Assembly: GCA_938046585.1 (NCBI GenBank)
Contig: CALIWR010000004.1
Span: forward strand, 124,001-188,000
Source: an uncultured Propionibacteriaceae bacterium
GTDB taxonomy: Bacteria > Actinomycetota > Actinomycetes > Propionibacteriales > Propionibacteriaceae
Direction: 5' to 3'
DNA: 64,000 nt
A model generated the notes under the pieces. It was not told where the DNA came from and made no database searches. It saw only the letters and a list, made by a program, of their open reading frames with translations. Numbering within the stretch: position 1 is the stretch's first letter; each line of letters opens with the position of its first letter. The position numbers and the translations under genes are program-made. Shown here one piece after another: positions 49,433 to 56,851 of the stretch.

Positions 49433-50442
49433 GCAAACAGGATGTCGACGACGAAGACCATGGTCTCACCGGCCTTGATCCCCTTGCGCGGGTCGCCCGA
49501 GGGGTAGGCCTGGGCCGGCGGGGCGACGATCAGGATCCGGCTGCCGACCGGCTGGTTCACCAACGCCTGCTGCCAAGCCGGCACGGCCTGCGCCAGCGGG
49601 CCATCCTGCGGCTTGTATCCCTTGTCGTGGTCCCCGTAGGTCTGCTTGACCAGCTTGCCGGTACTCCAGGCGTATTCCGCATAGTTCGTCCGTATCGTGT
49701 CCGCGCTGGTGACCAGAGCCCCGGTGCCCTTGATCAGGGGCTGCACCACCAGGCTGGCGGGTGCTGGCGAATCTTTCGGGATCGTGACCACGGGATGGTT
49801 CAGGTCACCGCTCACGGTCGGCAAACCGGACGGTGGGGTGACCTGGGCACCATTCGGTTCGGACGCTGAGACCGAGATGATGTCGACGACGAAGACCAGG
49901 CAGTCGTCAGCTTGGACCCCGATCTGCGGGTTGCCGCCTTTGGCCCCGTACCCGTCGGGGCCGGTAATCCCGATCAGCACCCGGCTGCCGGCTTTTTGGC
50001 CGACCAGCCCGTTCACAAAGCCGGTGATCAGGTTCTCCAACGGGAAGACGACCGGTTTGCCCTCGGAGAAGCTTTCCTGGAATTTCTGCCCGGTCCGGCC
50101 GTTGCCGCCCCAGTAGTGGACCTGGACTAGCGAATCCTTGTGGACCTCGGCTCCGTTGCCTGCGATGAGCACTTTGGCCTGGGACTTGTCGATTGCCCAG
50201 GGCGCCGGGATCGTCACCGTCGGCAGCTTCTGGAAGCTGCCGGTCACTGTGATCCCGTCCAGGTTGGTGGCAGCCACGATCGAGGGCTTTGGGCTGGCCG
50301 AGGAGGCCGTAGGGCTAGGGCTACCCGACGATGGGCTCTGCGAGGCACCTGGGCTGGTCGAACCTGCGCACGAGGTCAATCCGGCGGCCAGGGTGAACGC
50401 GGCAGCGAGGCCACTGCGGCGGCTGAAATGGTTCCAGAGCAC
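49420..50442 (-). CDS. Lipoprotein with tandem FKBP-type PPIase domains
   Basis: A 340-residue exported protein with GTG start. A short signal peptide ends in a lipobox (LTSC, lipidated Cys25). A Ser/Pro-rich linker precedes two FKBP-type domains, at about 85-190 ('VQVHYWGGNGRTGQKFQESF', 'FPLENLITGFVNGLVGQKAGSR') and 210-340 (second 'GSRILIVAPPAQAYPSG'). It is a peptidyl-prolyl isomerase for proteins outside the membrane. Single- or double-FKBP lipoproteins of this sort lie beside pafBC in other actinobacteria. The second domain is more divergent and may be inactive. Confidence 0.9.
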   Translation of the reverse strand: MLWNHFSRRSGLAAAFTLAAGLTSCAGSTSPGASQSPSSGSPSPTASSASPKPSIVAATNLDGITVTGSFQKLPTVTIPAPWAIDKSQAKVLIAGNGAEVHKDSLVQVHYWGGNGRTGQKFQESFSEGKPVVFPLENLITGFVNGLVGQKAGSRVLIGITGPDGYGAKGGNPQIGVQADDCLVFVVDIISVSASEPNGAQVTPPSGLPTVSGDLNHPVVTIPKDSPAPASLVVQPLIKGTGALVTSADTIRTNYAEYAWSTGKLVKQTYGDHDKGYKPQDGPLAQAVPAWQQALVNQPVGSRILIVAPPAQAYPSGDPRKGIKAGETMVFVVDILFAYKG

Positions 50443-50488
50443 CGAGACAGGTTACCTGACCAGGACGTGGTCAGTGGACGACGCGACG

Positions 50489-51220
50489 CTACAAGCCGAC
50501 CGCATCAAGCAGCGAGCCGATCTCGTCACGGGATAATTCCCGGGTTTCCCCCTGGGGAAGCTGCCCCAGCCGGACCGGGCCGATCTGGGTGCGCGACAGC
50601 CGCCGGACCGGATGACCCACGTGGTCGAACATTCGCCGCACCACCCGGTTGCGGCCTTCGTGCAGCACCACCTCGACCAGGCTACGGTTCTGGCTGGTAT
50701 CGAGCAGTCGAACCCGATCCGGTGTGACCGGACCATCATCCAGGGTGACCCCCTGGGCCAGCCGCCGTACGGTCCGGGGCTCGACCACCCCGGACACCTC
50801 CGCCAGGTAGGTCTTGCCGATCCGGTACGACGGATGGGCGAATCGGTGGGCGAACTCGCCGTGGTTGGTGAGCAGAATCAGGCCCTCGGTGTCGGTGTCG
50901 AGCCGTCCGACGTGGAATAGTCGTTCCCGGCACCGGCCCAGGTAATCCGCCAGCGTGGGCCGGCCCTCAGGATCTGACATGGTGGAGACCACCCCGCGAG
51001 GCTTGTTGAGCACCAGGTAGATGTGGCGGCGAGCAGCCGGGATTCGGCGGCCGTCGACACGGATCTGGTCCCGTTCGGGATCCACCCGAAGCCCTTGTTC
51101 CTGGACTACCCGCCCGTTCACCTCGACCCGACCTTGGCTGATCATCTGCTCGGCCGCCCGCCGCGAAGCAACACCGGCCGCCGCGATCACCTTCTGCAGG
51201 CGCACCCCTTCTTGGGTCAC
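50489..51220 (-). CDS. rluB: Ribosomal large-subunit pseudouridine synthase RluB-like
   Basis: A 243-residue enzyme from GTG 51220 behind GGGAGGAACC. An S4 RNA-binding domain (VRLQKVIAAAGVASRRAAEQ) precedes the RsuA/RluB catalytic domain with GRLDTDTEGLILLTN, whose aspartate is the nucleophile. It isomerises a uridine in 23S rRNA. scpB, scpA and parA lie upstream in the conserved order. Confidence 0.94.
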   Translation of the reverse strand: MTQEGVRLQKVIAAAGVASRRAAEQMISQGRVEVNGRVVQEQGLRVDPERDQIRVDGRRIPAARRHIYLVLNKPRGVVSTMSDPEGRPTLADYLGRCRERLFHVGRLDTDTEGLILLTNHGEFAHRFAHPSYRIGKTYLAEVSGVVEPRTVRRLAQGVTLDDGPVTPDRVRLLDTSQNRSLVEVVLHEGRNRVVRRMFDHVGHPVRRLSRTQIGPVRLGQLPQGETRELSRDEIGSLLDAVGL

Positions 51221-51285
51221 TGGTTCCTCCCTCACAGGGTCATCCTGACCTGGCCTGGGTCTGCTCGCCCAGCCCTGCGCCCAGA

Positions 51286-51972
51286 TCATGACAAGCTTGC
51301 CGGGTCTGGGCCCGGATCACCGGCATCCGAGCCCGGCTTGCCGGCGTTCGGCTCTCCTTCTTCGGGCGCCACCAGGTCCGTCCGCGCGGTACCACCAGCG
51401 GCCTCGACCAACTCGGCCTCAAGATCGCGGGCATCAGGCAGGTGGGGCGCCAGCGGCGGTAACTGGTCGAGCGAGGTCAGACCCATCCGCTCTAAGAAGT
51501 AGTCGGTGGTGGCGAACAGCACTGCCCCGGACTGCTCGTCTCGGCCAGATTCCACGATCAGGTTCCGGGCAACCAGGGTCCGGACCACCCCATCGACATT
51601 GACGCCGCGGACCGCCGAGACCCGGCTGCGGGTGATCGGCTGCAGATAGGCGATCACCGCGAGCGTCTCCAGGGCCGCTTGGGACAGCCTGCCGTGCTGG
51701 CCTTCAAGCACCTGCCGGGAGATCACAGCCGCGTACTCGGCGCGAGTTGCGTAGCGCCACCCGGTTCCGGCATGGCGCAGTTCAAAGCCCCGGTGGGTGT
51801 CGGCATAAAACTGCGCCAACTCAACCAGCAAAGCCTCCACGTGGGGCACCGGAACGGCCAACGCCTGCGCCAACTCGGCGGCACTGACCGGCTCGGTGGC
51901 CATGATCAGTAGCGCCTCGATGGCGCCCGACAGTTGCCAGTCGGCCTGCTGGGTCTGGGATGGTTCGCTCAT
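51286..51972 (-). CDS. scpB: Segregation and condensation protein B
   Basis: A 228-residue ScpB with tandem winged helix domains ('GAIEALLIMATEPVSAAELA', 'LSQAALETLAVIAYLQPITRS'-type core, 'FATTDYFLERMGLTSL') and an acidic Gly/Pro-rich tail. It bridges the SMC complex through ScpA. ATG follows AGGAGCAACA and overlaps the scpA stop (ATGA). Confidence 0.96.
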   Translation of the reverse strand: MSEPSQTQQADWQLSGAIEALLIMATEPVSAAELAQALAVPVPHVEALLVELAQFYADTHRGFELRHAGTGWRYATRAEYAAVISRQVLEGQHGRLSQAALETLAVIAYLQPITRSRVSAVRGVNVDGVVRTLVARNLIVESGRDEQSGAVLFATTDYFLERMGLTSLDQLPPLAPHLPDARDLEAELVEAAGGTARTDLVAPEEGEPNAGKPGSDAGDPGPDPASLS

Positions 51973-52787
51973 TGTTGCTCCTGTTCGCTGCGACTGGCGT
52001 CGAATTCGTCGATCACCTCGACCTGCCCGTCCGCGGTTCCGGTCCAGCGGATCACCAGCTCCCCCAGCGGCGTCATCTGCTCGAAGAGCACCGATCCAGA
52101 CCGGAACAATTCCAGCAGCGCCAAAAAGCGAGCCACGGTGGTGAGCCGATCCGGAGAATCAGCGACCAGGCTCCGGAAGGTGGCCGAGCCCTGTCGACGT
52201 AGGTGTTGCGCCACCAGCATCGCCTGGTCGGCGACGCTGACTCGGACCTGGTGGATGTGAGCCACTGAGACCTCAGGCACCGCCCGTGGTTCCATCGCCC
52301 GTACCGCCAGGGCCGCCAGGTCGGCTGGGCTGAGACCAAGTTCCACCTCGGGCAACAGGGCCGCAAACTGCGGTTCCAGCCCGCCCGGGCGTACGAGGCG
52401 GAGCCCTTCAGCAGCCAAGGTAGCCTCGATCCAGGCTGCGACCTGCTTGAAGGCCCGGTACTGCAGCAGCCGGGCGAAGAGCAGGTCGCGAGCTTCGAGT
52501 AAGGCCAGATCTGCTTCATCTTCCACCTCGCCCTGGGGCAGTAGCCGGGCGGTCTTGAGATCCAGCAGCGTCGCAGCGACTACCAGAAAAGAACTGGCCT
52601 GGTCGAGGTCCCACCCAGGGCCCTGAGCCCGGATGTGGGCGATGAACTCGTCGGTGACCTCGGCCAGGGCGATCTCGGTGATATCCAGGTGATGCTTGCT
52701 GATCAACTGCAGCAACAGATCGAAGGGGCCCTCGAAATTATCCAGATGAACCGAGAACTGCTCTGGGCGATCAGGTGCCTCGCTCAC
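51969..52787 (-). CDS. scpA: Segregation and condensation protein A
   Basis: About 272 residues of the kleisin ScpA. The N-terminal SMC-binding part (FEGPFDLLLQLISKHHLDI) and the C-terminal winged helix (FLALLELFRSGSVLFEQ) are clear. It closes the SMC ring with ScpB for chromosome condensation. The start is uncertain: GTG 52787 begins nearest the conserved region and one base after the previous stop, but ATG 52829 is also open and would overlap the upstream gene. Confidence 0.94.
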   Translation of the reverse strand: MSEAPDRPEQFSVHLDNFEGPFDLLLQLISKHHLDITEIALAEVTDEFIAHIRAQGPGWDLDQASSFLVVAATLLDLKTARLLPQGEVEDEADLALLEARDLLFARLLQYRAFKQVAAWIEATLAAEGLRLVRPGGLEPQFAALLPEVELGLSPADLAALAVRAMEPRAVPEVSVAHIHQVRVSVADQAMLVAQHLRRQGSATFRSLVADSPDRLTTVARFLALLELFRSGSVLFEQMTPLGELVIRWTGTADGQVEVIDEFDASRSEQEQQ

Positions 52788-52788
52788 C

Positions 52789-53085
52789 TCAAGAGCCGAG
52801 CCGCCCGAGAACGTCGGCCTGCTCACCATGCATCTCAAGGTCGGCCAGGGCTGCCGCGATCGCGGCCCGGACTAACCGGCCCCGGTCGACCACGATCCCC
52901 CGTGCCCGTAGCTGCAGCCGCGCCCGCTCCAAAGCCAGCAATTCCTCACCCGAGACATACACGGTGATCTTCTCGTCGTGTTTCACCCGACCAGAAGCGC
53001 TGCCCGGCTTCGGCTCGCTGGTCCCAGCAGGATTGGTGGGGCGGAAGAGTTCGTTGGCGCCAGGCAGCCTTACGCGTCGGGGCAT
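52789..53085 (-). CDS. Small ribbon-helix-helix-like protein between parA and scpA
   Basis: A 98-residue basic protein. Residues 1-35 are unstructured. From about 38 there is a strand (KITVYVSGEEL) followed by two helices (ALERARLQLRARG and RLVRAAIAAALADLEM), the order of an RHH/MetJ-Arc DNA-binding fold. It overlaps the parA end by 16 bases and ends one base before scpA. A centromere-binding or ParA-partner role is possible, but this is position-based. No ParB gene is in the window. Confidence 0.78.
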   Translation of the reverse strand: MPRRVRLPGANELFRPTNPAGTSEPKPGSASGRVKHDEKITVYVSGEELLALERARLQLRARGIVVDRGRLVRAAIAAALADLEMHGEQADVLGRLGS

Positions 53086-53957
53086 CGCACCAGCACCTCC
53101 TGGGCGAGCGTCCGATACTGTTCGGCGGCGCTCGAGGAGGGGGCGTAGGTGGTGATCGGTTCTCCGGCCACGGTGGTCTCGGGAAATTTGATGGTGCGTC
53201 GGATCACAGTATGGAAGACCGTGTCTTCGAAAGCCTGAACCACCCGATCCAGTACCTCCCGACTGTGCAGGGTACGGGCGTCATACATGGTGCCCACGAT
53301 GCCAAGTAGTTCCAGGTCGTCGTTCAGCCGGTCCTGTACCTTCTCGATGGTATCGGTGAGCAGCGCAATCCCCCGTAGCGCAAAGAATTCACATTCCAGA
53401 GGGGTGATCACTTGGGTGGCGGCGGTCAGGGCGTTGATGGTGAGCAGCCCGAGTGACGGGGCGCAGTCGATCAGGATCACATGGTACTCGTCGCGCAGCG
53501 GATCCAACACCCGTTTCAGGGTCTGCTCGCGGGCCACCTCGCTCACCAATTGCACCTCGGCCGCTGACAGGTCGATATTGGCGGGCAAGATCTCCAGATT
53601 CGCCACCTTGGACTGCAGGATCACATCAGCGGCGGACATCCGCCTGCTGAGGAGCAAGTTGTAGATGCTGCGTTCCAAGGTGTGCGGATTCACTCCCAGC
53701 CCGACCGAGGCCGAACCTTGCGGATCGAAGTCGACCAGCAGCACTCGGCGGCCGGTCTCGGCCAGAGCCGCACCTAAGTTGATTGTGGTGGTGGTCTTCC
53801 CGACTCCGCCCTTCTGATTACACATGGCCATCACCACGGCCCGGCGAGGGTCCGGATGGGGTGGACGCGGTGGGGGCAGGAAAGGCCAGGGGCGCCCCGT
53901 GGGCCCAATCTCACCGACTGCGGTTGTCTCTTCACTGAGGATGGTGTCGTTGAGCAC
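53070..53957 (-). CDS. ParA/Soj-family ATPase
   Basis: A 295-residue deviant Walker ATPase, GTG start behind GCGAGGAGAAGG. The motif KGGVGKTT (49-56) has the signature lysine; DFDPQGSAS and 'LIDCAPSLGLLTINAL' complete the site. A ~40-residue Pro-rich extension precedes it. In actinobacteria this ParA lies next to scpAB and is distinct from the origin-proximal parAB. It probably positions a cellular cargo or helps SMC; its partner may be the small RHH-like protein just downstream. Confidence 0.93.
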   Translation of the reverse strand: MLNDTILSEETTAVGEIGPTGRPWPFLPPPRPPHPDPRRAVVMAMCNQKGGVGKTTTTINLGAALAETGRRVLLVDFDPQGSASVGLGVNPHTLERSIYNLLLSRRMSAADVILQSKVANLEILPANIDLSAAEVQLVSEVAREQTLKRVLDPLRDEYHVILIDCAPSLGLLTINALTAATQVITPLECEFFALRGIALLTDTIEKVQDRLNDDLELLGIVGTMYDARTLHSREVLDRVVQAFEDTVFHTVIRRTIKFPETTVAGEPITTYAPSSSAAEQYRTLAQEVLVRCPDA

Positions 53958-54052
53958 GCCTTCTCCTCGCCTTATGATCCAGAACGTCGCTTTAGCGACA
54001 GGTTACCTGAACGTGATCATCGGATCATGCAGGGGGTTGTTGGGGGACATAA

Positions 54053-55003
54053 TCAGTCTCGACTTCGCGGATGCGCGGCCAGATAGACGGCTCGGACATG
54101 GTCGACCGTGACCAGGGTGTAGATCTGGGTGGTGGTCACCGAGGCATGACCCAATAGTTCCTGCACCACCCGGACATCAGCACCGCCATCAAGCAGATGA
54201 GTTGCGTACGAATGGCGCAGGGTGTGCGGTGAGACCTCGGTCTCGATCGCGGCCCGCTCTGCGGCCGCCCGAACTCGGTTAAAGGCGTTCTGCCGGCTGA
54301 GTCGCCCGCCGCGTTCATTGAGCAGCAGCGCCGCGGTCCCCTTCCCCCGGCTGGCGAGGCTGGATCGCCCCTGTACCAGCCAGGCTTCGACCGCTGCGCG
54401 AGCGTACTGGCCCAAGGGGACGAGGCGCTCCTTATCTCCTTTTCCGATCAGCCGTAGCCCAGCCGCCGGATCCGCCAGGGCACGGGTCAGGTCGTCGACA
54501 TCCAGGGCCACCACCTCCGAGATCCGAGCCCCAGTCCCGTACAGCAACTCGATGAGTGCCCCGTCTCGCAGGTGGACCGCGCTCCGGGCAGTCCCAGGCT
54601 CACCCCCTGCGGCCGCGATCAGCCGGGTCACCTCTTCCACGGTCAACGCCTTTGGCAGCCGCCGGCCGATCCGGGGCGTGTCGAGCTCGGCTGTGACGTC
54701 CTCGGGGACCACAGCCTCGCTGACCCAGAACCGGTGGAGCCCGCGTACCGAGGCCAACATCCGAGACACGCTGGACGGCGCCAGAGCGGGCCGGCCCGGG
54801 CCGCCACGGACCAGCTCGGCCCCGAACCGCTGGGCGTGCTCCAAGGTGACCTGCCCGGGACGGGCGATGCCGCAGGACCGCAGGTGTTCGAGGTAGCGGG
54901 CCAGGTCCCGGCCGTAGTTGGTCAGGGTGTTCATCGACAGGCCCCGTTCCACCCGCAGGTGCGCCAAGTAGGCGTCCAGTTCTCGGTCCAGCAGGTCAGC
55001 CAT
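54053..55003 (-). CDS. xerD: Tyrosine recombinase XerD
   Basis: A 316-residue tyrosine recombinase from ATG 55003. The N-terminal SAM-like domain (YLAHLRVERGLSMNTLTNYGRD) precedes the catalytic domain with Arg in GTGARISEV, then HTLRHSYATHLL (His, Arg) and HASVTTTQIYT (His and the Tyr nucleophile). Size and synteny (XerD, ParA, ScpA, ScpB) identify the chromosome-dimer recombinase, not a mobile integrase. It is divergent from the sppA-like gene by 87 bases. Confidence 0.95.
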   Translation of the reverse strand: MADLLDRELDAYLAHLRVERGLSMNTLTNYGRDLARYLEHLRSCGIARPGQVTLEHAQRFGAELVRGGPGRPALAPSSVSRMLASVRGLHRFWVSEAVVPEDVTAELDTPRIGRRLPKALTVEEVTRLIAAAGGEPGTARSAVHLRDGALIELLYGTGARISEVVALDVDDLTRALADPAAGLRLIGKGDKERLVPLGQYARAAVEAWLVQGRSSLASRGKGTAALLLNERGGRLSRQNAFNRVRAAAERAAIETEVSPHTLRHSYATHLLDGGADVRVVQELLGHASVTTTQIYTLVTVDHVRAVYLAAHPRSRD

Positions 55004-55090
55004 AACGTCACTGTGCCAAGTCAGCTGCACACCCATGACACCGGGTCGGCCTGCGAGATAAGGTCAGCACACGTCAACGCAGGAGGACTT

Positions 55091-56440
55091 ATGACCCACC
55101 CACCGTCAGTCAACCCTTCGTCTCCGGAACCCAATGCCTCATCACCCATCCCGGACCGGCTCCCGGACGCCCCCCAGCCGGATCCCGGTGCATCATCGCC
55201 GCCTGTCAACCCTCCGTCCGCGGAGCCCGGCGTCTCATCAGCACCACCCACCCAACCGGCCCCCGACGCCTCACCGCCGCCCGGGGCCCTAGCTGCCCAC
55301 AGGGCATCGACTGCGATCCCTGCTGCGCATCGAGGCGCCTTGCGCCCGGCAGCTGTCTCTGCGCCGAAACCCACACCGGAGCGCACTGCGTTCAAACGAG
55401 CCTTCAGTACCGGTTTGGGGGCTGCCCTCGGAGTCGTAGCGGTGGTAGCGACCCTGTCCATCATCTCCACTCTCGCGCTGGCAGGTGTGGTGACGCTGCT
55501 GAGCGGACAGGATCAGTCCCCGACCCGAGTGATCTGGGGCTCGGCCTCAGCGAAGAGCACGCTGTTCGCGGTGCGGATCGACGGAACCATCCATGCTTCA
55601 CCCAGCGAGGGAGTCGCGCAGACTGACGGCACCTATGGCTATGAGGTGGCCGATCTGATCGACCGTCTGCAGGCCTCCGACGCCGATGGTCTGATGCTGC
55701 TGATGAATACCCCCGGAGGCACTATCAACGGCTCTCGGGCGATCGCCGAGGCGATCAACCGCTACCGGGACCGAACCCAGAAGAAGGTCTACGCCTACGT
55801 GGAGGGAATGTCTGCCTCCGGAGGAATGTATGCGATGGCCGGTGCGGATCGGATCAGCGCCGACCACGGCAGCCTGATCGGCAGTATCGGCGTGACCTCA
55901 GGCCCCTTCGAGAGGTACCGAGACGTGACCTCAGCCGGCAACATCACCGCGTCGGAGATCACCTTCGAGTACCTGACCCAAGGTGCCGGCAAGGACTTCG
56001 GCTCCCCCTACCGCGACATGACCCAGGAGGAGAAGACCATCTGGATCCAGACCCTGGCAAACGAATACGACCTGTTCGTGGACTGGGTGTCGAAGGGACG
56101 TCACATCCCCGCTGAAACCATCAAGACCAAGATCGGAGCGCATCTCTATGACACCCGAAGCGCTGTGACGCTCAAACTGATCGACGACATCATGTCCCGG
56201 CCCGCAGCCTTCGAAGACGCCGCCCGGCTGTCCAATCTGGATCCGGCCTCAACCAAGGTGGTCACCCCATCCAAGCCCGGGCTGCTGTCTTCCACCTTGG
56301 GAGCCGAGCGTCGAGTCCCCGGATCGGCCCCCGCTGCCCAGCCCGTCGGCGGCCAACCCGCCAAAGTGACCAGTGTCATCTGCACTGGTCCCCCGATCGT
56401 TCTCGCCTTCCACGGCAATCCCCGGTCGGTCTGCGGCTGA
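55091..56440 (+). CDS. Signal peptide peptidase SppA-type S49 protease
   Basis: A 449-residue membrane-bound serine protease from ATG 55091 behind AGGAGGACTT. A ~100-residue Pro/Ser-rich cytoplasmic N-terminus precedes one TM helix (~107-137) and the extracytoplasmic protease domain. The catalytic Ser is S243 (SASGG) and the Lys is K301 (GKDFGSPYRDMT). It degrades remnant signal peptides and membrane proteins after secretion. It is in reverse orientation within an otherwise minus-strand block and is followed by a strong terminator. Confidence 0.92.
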   Translation: MTHPPSVNPSSPEPNASSPIPDRLPDAPQPDPGASSPPVNPPSAEPGVSSAPPTQPAPDASPPPGALAAHRASTAIPAAHRGALRPAAVSAPKPTPERTAFKRAFSTGLGAALGVVAVVATLSIISTLALAGVVTLLSGQDQSPTRVIWGSASAKSTLFAVRIDGTIHASPSEGVAQTDGTYGYEVADLIDRLQASDADGLMLLMNTPGGTINGSRAIAEAINRYRDRTQKKVYAYVEGMSASGGMYAMAGADRISADHGSLIGSIGVTSGPFERYRDVTSAGNITASEITFEYLTQGAGKDFGSPYRDMTQEEKTIWIQTLANEYDLFVDWVSKGRHIPAETIKTKIGAHLYDTRSAVTLKLIDDIMSRPAAFEDAARLSNLDPASTKVVTPSKPGLLSSTLGAERRVPGSAPAAQPVGGQPAKVTSVICTGPPIVLAFHGNPRSVCG

Positions 56441-56452
56441 GCTGAGCCTCGA

Positions 56453-56502
56453 AGCCCGGCGGACGTACTCGTCCCAGAACCGAGTGCGTCCGCCGGGCTT
56501 TT
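56453..56502 (+). terminator. Rho-independent-type terminator of the SppA-type gene
   Basis: A perfect 13-bp stem (56453-56465 with 56487-56499) with a further 5-bp stem inside (ACTCG/CGAGT) and a T-run (TTTT) at its end. It begins 12 bases after the stop. Confidence 0.85.
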
Positions 56503-56789
56503 GTCTGATTCATGGACCATGCCTGCCTGGACCCGACCACTGCGAGCAACCGGCTGAGTGCTCGCAGAGGTCTCATCATCGGCTGGCCACATTCACGAGG
56601 CCGACATGCTTCATGTCCGGCATCCATCGTCGAGGATCCTGATCGCGCACCCAGCTGGTGGAGCCGGCGCCACAGGATGATCGAACAGACGACCTCAACC
56701 GCCCCGCAGTGCATCTTCCTTCGACACGTAAGGCCGCCTCCGCGACAGGAGGCCCGGTGAGGCCTCTCGGAAAACTTCCCTCGAACACA
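56503..56789. other. Non-coding gap between the SppA gene and the surface-protein gene
   Basis: No gene is supported. Short frames cross it, without ribosome-binding sites or family resemblance. A small 6-bp hairpin lies at 56736-56753. The two flanking genes are convergent and each ends in its own terminator, so the stretch looks like spacer or decayed sequence. Confidence 0.45.
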
Positions 56790-56820
56790 CGAGTGCCGCC
56801 CCCGTGGGGAGCGGCACTCG
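56790..56820 (-). terminator. Terminator of the SdrD-B surface-protein gene
   Basis: Ten-base arms (56790-56799 and 56811-56820) are perfect inverted repeats. The stem extends inside by C/G pairs (CCCC, GGGG) with one bulged A. It lies ~30 bases after the gene's stop at 56852 on the minus strand. Confidence 0.65.
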
Positions 56821-56851
56821 CGTTGTTCAGTAGTTGCCGATCAGTCGATCG

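Noticed and set aside
54053..55003. Integrase of a mobile element near tRNA genes
   Set aside because: The recombinase matches XerD by size, motifs and synteny, and the tRNA genes are more than 30 kb away with no repeat of a tRNA end seen.
56503..56789. Short frames between the SppA gene and the surface-protein gene as a gene remnant
   Set aside because: None has a ribosome-binding site, a credible start or family resemblance; frames overlap both terminators.
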